This document shows positions 7,360-15,166 of a stretch of DNA of 15,166 bases, in pieces. The position numbers and the translations under genes were made by a program. This stretch comes from ZLKRG44 sp964555705 (GTDB lineage Bacteria > Planctomycetota > Phycisphaerae > Phycisphaerales > SM1A02), in contig CAZKTN010000045.1 in NCBI GenBank assembly GCA_964555705.1, positions 1 to 15,166 of the forward strand, read 5' to 3'. The first letter of the stretch is position 1, and every line of letters begins with the position of its first letter. Under the pieces are notes generated by a model. That model did not search any database. It saw only the letters and a program-made list of their open reading frames with translations, and was not told the origin of the DNA.

Positions 7360-8123
7360 TCAGCGGGCTGATGCGTGCCACCGCCGCAGCAGGAGCCACG
7401 ACGCTGCGTTGACGATACCGAAGAGCGCGAAGCCCACGATCGCAGCCAGCGCGATCGCCGCGAACACAAGGTCCGTGCGCGCCTCGCGCATCGCGGTGAG
7501 GATCACGATGCCAAGCGGCGCATCGCTCCCCCCGTACCCGCTGACGAACTCCCCCACCACCGCCCCGATCACCGCCAGTCCTGCCGCAATGCGCAGTCCT
7601 GTCGCGATCGACGGGAGCGACGCTGGTAGGTCGAGCTTGCGCCACCTCGAGAATCCGCGCGAGCCATGCATCGCGAAGAGCTCGCGCAGCCCAGGATCAA
7701 CCGACGCGAACCCGTCGATCGTCGCCGCCAGCACCGGGAAGAACGCCACGACTGCGCTCGCGGCGATCGTCGTCTTCACCCCGTAGCCGAACCAGATCAC
7801 CATCAGCGGCGCCACCGCCACGAGCGGCACCATCTGGAAGATCGTCGCCAGCGGGTAGATGCCCCTGCGCAGGAACCCAACCGCCGCGATCGCGCTGCCG
7901 AGCACAAGCCCGAGCGCGCCTGCAGCCGCGAAGCCGCCTGCGGAGCCCATCGCCGTGCGCAGTGTCGCGGCGGCGAGCATGGGCGCCTCCTCGTATGCGG
8001 CCATCGCCACCGCCGACGGCGCCGGCACCAGGTACGCGGGAGGAGTGAGGATGCGTACCGCCACCTCCCACAGCGCAAGCGCCACCAGCAGCGCCGAGAC
8101 TGGCGCAAGGATGCGGGACGCGC

Positions 8124-8127
<4 letters not shown>
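7360..8127 (-). CDS. ABC importer permease (SsuC/ThiX-like, BPD_transp_1)
   Basis: This is a 255-residue inner-membrane subunit that forms the import channel with the adjacent ATPase. About six hydrophobic segments are visible, roughly at 8-28, 57-85, 92-113, 118-140, 176-196 and 220-248. The cytoplasmic EAA-type loop that docks on the ATPase is at 149-172 (ELFAMHGSRGFSRW followed by LPASLP). Its length and layout match permeases of the nitrate/sulfonate/taurine/thiamine-precursor group. The start overlaps the ATPase stop as ATGA, so translation is probably coupled. The binding-protein gene follows after 29 bp. Confidence 0.93.
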
Positions 8128-8909
<782 letters not shown>

Positions 8910-8915
8910 CAGGGA

Positions 8916-9737
8916 TCAGCCCATCTTCAGGTCGATGTCGAGGTCATCGCCCCGAGGCAGCCGCTGCCGGAGCGCCGCGCTGAACTGGATCGGGTCGAGC
9001 TGCGTGGGCATCTTGCCGAGCACCACGATCTGCCGCTTGTGCTCGTAGGTGTTGGCGGCCGTGATGCGCACCTTGTTGCGCCGCATGAGGTCCAGCAGCG
9101 CCAGCATGACATCCTTGGGGTTGTGCGAAGCCGTCATCTTCAGCTTGATGCGGCATCCGACGCTCGAGTCGAGCCAGAAGACGAGCATCCATGCGAACGC
9201 GGTGATGAACACAGCCATCGCATACTCGCCAAGGCCGCACGCGAGCCCAACCACCACCACAAGGATCGCCTTGCCGGTGAGCTTGGGGTTGTCGAGCACC
9301 GTGCGGAAGCGGATCAGGCCCCCGATGCCGAAGATGACCAGCGACATCGCCGGATTGACGCGCACCAGCTCGCTGACGATGGCCCCGACGATGCCCAACA
9401 GGATCAGGGTCTTGCGCTGCTCGAGGTCCTCGACAGGATCGGACTTGACCGACCTTCGCGGGTGCCACGCCATTGCGCTTGCGCAGCCGGCCGCAAGCGC
9501 GAGCCCCGAGAGGAGGCTCAGCGCGTACCAGGGGTTCGTGAAGTGGCTGAACGACTTCTGCAGGCTCGTCAGCGAGCCGCTGCTGCCGCCTCCGCTGCCG
9601 GCCGCCGGCTCCACCTTCTGGACGACGCTCGAGAGCGTCGGGGCCGCGTGGTCCCCTGAACGGGCCCATGCGCTCGCGGCAAGGCCGAGAGCCAGGAGCC
9701 CCACCACGATCCATGCGACGCGCTGCAGAAGTTGCAT
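8916..9737 (-). CDS. DUF4956/MgtC-like membrane protein
   Basis: This is a 273-residue integral membrane protein. Residues 5-26 form a signal or first membrane segment, followed by a low-complexity linker (GSGGGSSGS, 48-56). Further membrane segments lie at about 70-91, 109-126, 129-145, 155-172 and 174-190. The block IFGIGGLIRFRTVLDNPK (135-152) is the conserved signature of the DUF4956 group, which resembles MgtC/SapB. Residues 196-273 form a soluble, probably cytoplasmic domain of ferredoxin-like beta-alpha character. Biochemical function is unknown for the family. The ATG at 9737 is chosen because it opens directly on the hydrophobic segment. A GTG at 9800 and an ATG at 9791 are in frame but would leave only 2-11 bp to the divergent gene. 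It sits 6 bp before the ABC ATPase, so it is probably the first gene of that operon. Confidence 0.75.
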   Translation of the reverse strand: MQLLQRVAWIVVGLLALGLAASAWARSGDHAAPTLSSVVQKVEPAAGSGGGSSGSLTSLQKSFSHFTNPWYALSLLSGLALAAGCASAMAWHPRRSVKSDPVEDLEQRKTLILLGIVGAIVSELVRVNPAMSLVIFGIGGLIRFRTVLDNPKLTGKAILVVVVGLACGLGEYAMAVFITAFAWMLVFWLDSSVGCRIKLKMTASHNPKDVMLALLDLMRRNKVRITAANTYEHKRQIVVLGKMPTQLDPIQFSAALRQRLPRGDDLDIDLKMG

Positions 9738-9802
9738 CTGCGCATTGTGTGCGCGATGCCACTCATCCGCAAGTGAGGTGATGCAGCGCATACCCTCCAC
9801 GC
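9738..9802. promoter_or_regulatory. Compact divergent promoter region
   Basis: Only 65 bp separate the divergent starts at 9737 and 9803. On the minus strand, CACAAT lies 6 nt before the ATG. On the plus strand, CATACC lies 8 nt before the ATG. Both are partial -10 matches at the distance expected for leaderless transcripts, and neither start has a usable Shine-Dalgarno site. No convincing -35 boxes were found. This is a hypothesis from spacing. Confidence 0.35.
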
Positions 9803-10939
9803 ATGACCCATCCCGCCAGCCTGCTGCTCAGGACCGGTGCCATCGCATCTGCGCTCGCCATCTCGATGGCGCTTGCCAGTGCCGATGACGGCAAGCATGA
9901 CGGAACGAAGCACGGTGGACACAACGGAAAGCACGATGAAGCGGCGGCAGCGCAGACTGCGCCGGCCGCGACCGCGCCAAACGATCACGGCCACAAGCGC
10001 GCACCGGAGGCCGTGCACTGGTTCATCACGATGCACGGCGAGCCTGGCGGCAACACGATCCGCGGCATCGACGGCAAGGGCAATGTGATGGGCTCGATGC
10101 TCGGTCCCGTGCCTGCGGAGGCCGGCGGCGCGCCGCGCTCGATGCGCGGCATGGTCTATCTCGGCGACGGCACGCTGCTCGCGGCGAGCGCGTACCTCGA
10201 GGACACGCGGCTCCTGCGCTTCAGCAAGCCAGGGGCAGATGGCATGATGGGCTTCCAGTCCGTGTTCGCGCGCCAAGGCGCGTCCGGCAGCGATCTCCAG
10301 CACACGTACGCACTCGCGGTCGGTCCCGACGGCACCGTGTACGCATCGAACCAGGACAGCAACACCGTCACGCGCTACTCGGGCATCGGCACGGCGACTC
10401 CCGGGCAGCCCCTCCCCTCACCAGAGGCAATCGCGGGGCTTGGCCTGCCGGCTGGTGTGGTCGTGCCCAACGCTAAGGTTTCGCCCGAGGGCATCCACGA
10501 GATCCGCGGCATCGTGATCGGGCCCGATGGGCTGCTGTACGTGGCCGATCGTGATGCGGCGCAGGTCGTCGCCTTCGACACCGCGACCGGCCGCCGCGTG
10601 AAGGTGGTCGCCTCGGAGAAGGATGGCCTGAAGCGGCCGATCCAGCTTCTCGTAGGTCCGCGCGGCACGATGTACCTCACCGACAACGGCGCGAAGTCGG
10701 TGTTCGCGATCGACCCTGTGGCGGGCACCGTGAGCGTGTTCTCCGACCACAGCCGAGGCGTGCCCGACGAGCCAAGCGCGCTCGCGATCGACGGGTCGCA
10801 CCTGCTGGTGGGCGACCGCAAGTCGAAGAAGGTGGTGCGCTTCAAGATCCCCGACGGCAAGGCCGAAAACGACCCGTTCGTGGCCGAACTTCCCGACTCG
10901 CCCGAGTTCATCGTGCCGGCGGTGCTGCCGGCGCCCTGA
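9803..10939 (+). CDS. Secreted beta-propeller protein with His-rich N-terminus
   Basis: This is a 378-residue exported protein. Residues 1-27 form a signal peptide ending near ASA. The next stretch (28-64) is hydrophilic with six His and several Asp/Lys residues (DDGKHDGTKHGGHNGKHDE). It is followed by an Ala/Thr/Pro linker. Residues about 70-375 carry repeated blades of NHL/SMP-30 type: PDGTVYASNQDSNTVTRY (176-193), PDGLLYVADRDAAQVVAFD (242-260), PRGTMYLTDNGAKSVFAID (287-305) and a degenerate SHLLVGDRKSKKVVRF (333-348). Such propellers bind ligands or proteins. Lactonase activity occurs in some relatives, but no metal-binding catalytic set is clear here. The His-rich arm could bind metal ions (inference). 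The gene is divergent from the membrane-protein/ABC operon and ends 18 bp from the convergent methyltransferase stop. Confidence 0.8.
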   Translation: MTHPASLLLRTGAIASALAISMALASADDGKHDGTKHGGHNGKHDEAAAAQTAPAATAPNDHGHKRAPEAVHWFITMHGEPGGNTIRGIDGKGNVMGSMLGPVPAEAGGAPRSMRGMVYLGDGTLLAASAYLEDTRLLRFSKPGADGMMGFQSVFARQGASGSDLQHTYALAVGPDGTVYASNQDSNTVTRYSGIGTATPGQPLPSPEAIAGLGLPAGVVVPNAKVSPEGIHEIRGIVIGPDGLLYVADRDAAQVVAFDTATGRRVKVVASEKDGLKRPIQLLVGPRGTMYLTDNGAKSVFAIDPVAGTVSVFSDHSRGVPDEPSALAIDGSHLLVGDRKSKKVVRFKIPDGKAENDPFVAELPDSPEFIVPAVLPAP

Positions 10940-10957
10940 CGCGCGGGCGTGCAGCCG

Positions 10958-11965
10958 CTACGCGCCCTCGCGCCGCACGCGCAGGTCAAGCGCGCCTGGC
11001 ACATCCGCGCGGGCGATGATCCATGCGCGGTGCGCGGGCCGCTGGTCGGGCGCCGCCGCGGCAGGCCCGCCGAAGTCCTCGGGCATCGTGTAGCGGGTGA
11101 TCTCGCGCGAAGCCCATCCCTCGGGCAGCATCGACGGGTCAAGCATGAATCCGCGCGCATTCGTGCTGAACCAGAGCTGGCCCGCGCGCTCGAGCCATGG
11201 CAGCGTCGATGAGATGAGCGACGGCCAGTCGCGCTCCACCGCGAAGCTCGAGTCGCTCATCCGCTTGCTGTTGGAGAACGTCGGCGGGTCAAGCACGATG
11301 ATGTCGTAGCGCTCGCCCGGACGCGGGCCTGCACGCAGCAGCTCGAGGCAGTCCGCATGGGTGAACTCGTGGCGTGCATCGTCCACGAGTGCATTCAGCG
11401 CGAGATTGCGCCTTCCCCAGTCGAGGTACGTCCTGCTCATGTCGACGGTGCGCGTGGCTCGCGCGCCGCCATGCGCCGCGTACGACGTGAAGGATCCCGT
11501 GTACGCGAAGAGATTGAGCACGCGGCGGTCCCTCGAACGCTCGCGCACCATGCGCCGCGTCGTGCGGTGGTCGAGGAACAGCCCGGTGTCGAGGAAGTCG
11601 GAGAGGTTCACCTCGAAGCGCAGCCCCTGCTCCCGCACGGTGCGCACCGCATTGCGCTCGCCCATGCGCTCGTACTGCGCGAGCCCGCGCTGCCGCTCCC
11701 GGCGCTTGATCCACAGCTGTTCGGTGCGCACCCCGAGCCCAGCCCGGATCTCGTCGAGGGCCGACTGGTAGAAGGCCTCCTCCCTCTCGGGGGTGTCATC
11801 GCGCGTGCGGGGGTGGAACCACACCACCACCTCGCCCTCGTACCAGTCAATCACGAGCGGGAACTCGGGGATGTCACGCTCGTAGACGCGAAAGCAGGGA
11901 GCGTCCTCGCGCGCCGACCACTTCGCGAGGTGCCTGAATCGCTTGCTGAGGCGGTTGGCGAGCAT
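10958..11965 (-). CDS. rlmK: 23S rRNA guanine-N7 methyltransferase, free-standing RlmK module
   Basis: This is a 335-residue class I SAM-dependent methyltransferase. The whole protein matches from memory the C-terminal (RlmK) half of E. coli RlmKL, which makes m7G2069 in 23S rRNA. It opens with MLANRLSKRFRHLAKW. Next come KRRERQRGLAQYERMGE (88-104), LSDFLDTGLFLDHR (121-134), the SAM motif LNLFAYTGSFTSYAA (150-164), VDMSRTYLDW (174-183) and the catalytic-region motif LDPPTFSNSKRM (225-236). The end is QEIT-like REITRYTMPEDF plus an H-x-x-WII strand (312-317). The THUMP domain and the RlmL (m2G2445) module of RlmKL are absent, and the protein starts exactly where the module would. The ATG at 11965 has a G-rich GGGGCGGG just upstream. 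A related RlmI-type m5C enzyme is the main alternative, but the RlmK-specific segments fit better. Confidence 0.85.
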   Translation of the reverse strand: MLANRLSKRFRHLAKWSAREDAPCFRVYERDIPEFPLVIDWYEGEVVVWFHPRTRDDTPEREEAFYQSALDEIRAGLGVRTEQLWIKRRERQRGLAQYERMGERNAVRTVREQGLRFEVNLSDFLDTGLFLDHRTTRRMVRERSRDRRVLNLFAYTGSFTSYAAHGGARATRTVDMSRTYLDWGRRNLALNALVDDARHEFTHADCLELLRAGPRPGERYDIIVLDPPTFSNSKRMSDSSFAVERDWPSLISSTLPWLERAGQLWFSTNARGFMLDPSMLPEGWASREITRYTMPEDFGGPAAAAPDQRPAHRAWIIARADVPGALDLRVRREGA

Positions 11966-12009
11966 GACCCGCCCCGAAGCCTATTGGGTGCCTCGAAAGT
12001 GACCGACCC

Positions 12010-12037
12010 TTGCCCTTTGTGCCGAAATCGGTATCCT
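12010..12037 (+). promoter_or_regulatory. Candidate sigma-70 promoter of the pyrophosphatase gene
   Basis: TTGCCC at 12010-12015 and TATCCT at 12032-12037 are separated by 16 bp. Each matches four of six consensus positions. The region is AT-richer than its surroundings and would give a leader of about 55 nt. It also lies outside the divergent methyltransferase gene. Confidence 0.4.
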
Positions 12038-12049
12038 TCTCGCCTTTCC

Positions 12050-12068
12050 CGGAGGCCGCTGGCTTCCG
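12050..12068 (+). repeat. Leader hairpin before the pyrophosphatase gene
   Basis: CGGAGGCC and GGCTTCCG form an 8-bp stem with one G-T pair and a 3-nt loop. It falls in the predicted 5' leader, 30 nt before the ATG. It could stabilise the mRNA or control initiation. No T-run follows, so it is not a clear terminator. Confidence 0.35.
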
Positions 12069-12098
12069 AACAGACACCGAACGGAATCAGACACAAAT

Positions 12099-14621
<2,523 letters not shown>

Positions 14622-14629
14622 CATCGCCC

Positions 14630-14645
14630 GCGCCGCGCGCGGCGC
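14630..14645. repeat. 16-bp perfect palindrome after the pyrophosphatase gene
   Basis: GCGCCGCGCGCGGCGC is fully self-complementary and lies 8 bp after the stop codon. It consists only of G and C, and could be a protein-binding site or a first-stage mRNA 3' structure. Confidence 0.4.
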
Positions 14646-14648
14646 AAG

Positions 14649-14663
14649 GGCCTCCCTGAGGCC
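14649..14663 (+). terminator. Secondary hairpin after the pyrophosphatase gene
   Basis: GGCCTC and GAGGCC pair over a 3-nt loop (CCT), followed by TTCAATT. It is a short stem with an imperfect T-run, likely an accessory to the stronger terminator 22 bp further on. Confidence 0.4.
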
Positions 14664-14684
14664 TTCAATTCACGTGAACCTCTC

Positions 14685-14715
14685 GAGGCCCGCCGATTCC
14701 GGCGGGCCTCTTTCC
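14685..14715 (+). terminator. Rho-independent terminator of the pyrophosphatase gene
   Basis: GAGGCCCGCCG and CGGCGGGCCTC form an 11-bp perfect stem around the loop ATTC, directly followed by TTTCCT. This is the clearest intrinsic terminator in the window. It separates the pyrophosphatase from the next gene on the same strand. Confidence 0.85.
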
Positions 14716-14721
14716 TATACT
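14716..14721 (+). promoter_or_regulatory. Candidate -10 box of the DedA-like gene
   Basis: TATACT matches five of six bases of the -10 consensus and lies 11 nt before the ATG at 14733. The leader would be only about 5 nt, and no Shine-Dalgarno is present, so a leaderless or near-leaderless mRNA is likely. The -35 region would fall inside the terminator stem and shows no TTGACA-like hexamer. Confidence 0.5.
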
Positions 14722-14732
14722 CCCCCGCTTCA

Positions 14733-15166
14733 ATGAGCGTCACCGCCCTGCTGACTGCGATTCCTGGGGCGACGCTGCTTGCCTTGACCCAGCAGGCGGA
14801 TGCGGAGACTGGTGGCGCGTTGCGGGAGGCCGGTCAGTGGCTCGTTCAGCACGGGGCGATGGCGATCTTCATCGCGTTCATCCTGTGCGGCATCGGCCTT
14901 CACCTCAGCGAGGACTTCATCCTGATTCCCGCGGGCATCGCGGTGGTCGGTGCCGGAGGCGCTGCCGCAGGCGAGGTCAACTGGACGCTCTTCACGGAGT
15001 TTGCGGTGGCCGCGTGGGCAGGCATCGTGCTGGGCGACATCGGGTGGGTCTGGATCTGCAGGCACTTCGGCACGCGACTGATGGGCTCGCGCAGGGTGCG
15101 CCGGTTCATCGGGCCGCGCACGCTCTGCGAGGTGAAGCACCAGATGGATGTGCGCGGCGCATGGGC
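14733..15166 (+). CDS. DedA/VTT-family membrane protein (5' part, cut by window end)
   Basis: The first 144 residues are in the window, with no stop before the edge. The N-terminus MSVTALLTAIPGATLLALT may be a signal or short helix. A hydrophobic segment follows at about 43-55. Next is HLSEDFILIPAGIAVVGAGG (57-76), the re-entrant segment with the conserved acidic residue and Pro/Gly of the DedA/SNARE-associated family. A helix follows with VLGDIGWVWICRHFGTRLMG (about 99-118), which corresponds to the family's GDxxGYxxGRxxG motif. The end at MDVRGAWA may be the start of the 'xRHG' segment. Family members are lipid scramblases or transporters (for example of undecaprenyl phosphate) in the cytoplasmic membrane. 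The exact substrate cannot be told. The gene follows a terminator and seems to have its own promoter. Confidence 0.72.
   Translation, partial: MSVTALLTAIPGATLLALTQQADAETGGALREAGQWLVQHGAMAIFIAFILCGIGLHLSEDFILIPAGIAVVGAGGAAAGEVNWTLFTEFAVAAWAGIVLGDIGWVWICRHFGTRLMGSRRVRRFIGPRTLCEVKHQMDVRGAW

Noticed and set aside
7331..7645. N-terminal extension of the binding protein to 439 residues
   Set aside because: It overlaps the permease coding region. The lipoprotein signal and AGGAGG mark 7330 as the start.
8910..9802. TPP riboswitch controlling the putative thiamine-precursor importer
   Set aside because: No CUGAGA or the conserved ACCUGAUCUGG-type element is visible upstream of the operon, so thiamine control is not supported.

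Overview
This is a high-GC bacterial window. It most likely comes from a planctomycete of the Phycisphaerae/Phycisphaerales type. That placement is an inference from protein style: two secreted proteins end in the Asp-rich calcium-binding tails common in that group. One is a dockerin-like pair, with DLTGDGVVNAQDL and DLDGNSAVNGQDL each followed by an 'ASW' segment. The other is a CNRNGxRDSDE...DADGNGILDACE tail. Shine-Dalgarno sites are patchy, and there are signs of short-leader or leaderless transcripts. No marker gene is present to confirm the phylum.

Layout, left to right. A tRNA-Arg(UCG) lies on the minus strand at the left edge. Next is a minus-strand secreted beta-helix protein (133-1305). 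A 243-bp divergent intergenic region separates it from a plus-strand gene for a very large lipoprotein of unknown function (1549-4113). A long minus-strand cluster follows, listed here in transcription order. First comes a DUF4956/MgtC-like membrane protein (9737-8916). Then come an ABC transporter ATPase, permease and NMT1/THI5-type binding lipoprotein (8909-6326). Then come an alpha/beta hydrolase with a dockerin-like tail (6248-4860) and a stand-alone DNA methyltransferase (4821-4069). The methyltransferase tail overlaps the lipoprotein gene tail to tail by 45 bp. Divergent from this cluster is a His-rich secreted beta-propeller protein (9803-10939). It converges on a free-standing RlmK-type 23S rRNA methyltransferase (10958-11965, minus). 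The right end holds a divergent membrane-bound proton pyrophosphatase (12099-14621, plus), a strong intrinsic terminator, and the start of a DedA/VTT-family membrane protein that runs off the window.

How the genes relate. The ATPase, permease and binding protein form a complete importer for a small organic nutrient, probably a pyrimidine/thiamine precursor, riboflavin-like or sulfonate-type ligand. The ATPase and permease genes are coupled by an ATGA overlap. The other genes look like independent housekeeping or envelope functions: pyrophosphate-driven ion pumping, rRNA modification, DNA methylation and surface proteins. I see no mobile element, CRISPR array, phage gene or defence island.

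The points most worth following up are the altered pyrophosphatase active-site region with its extra ~15-residue loop, the RlmK half of RlmKL as a separate gene, the cutinase/PETase-like esterase with a dockerin-like anchor, and the unassigned 854-residue lipoprotein.
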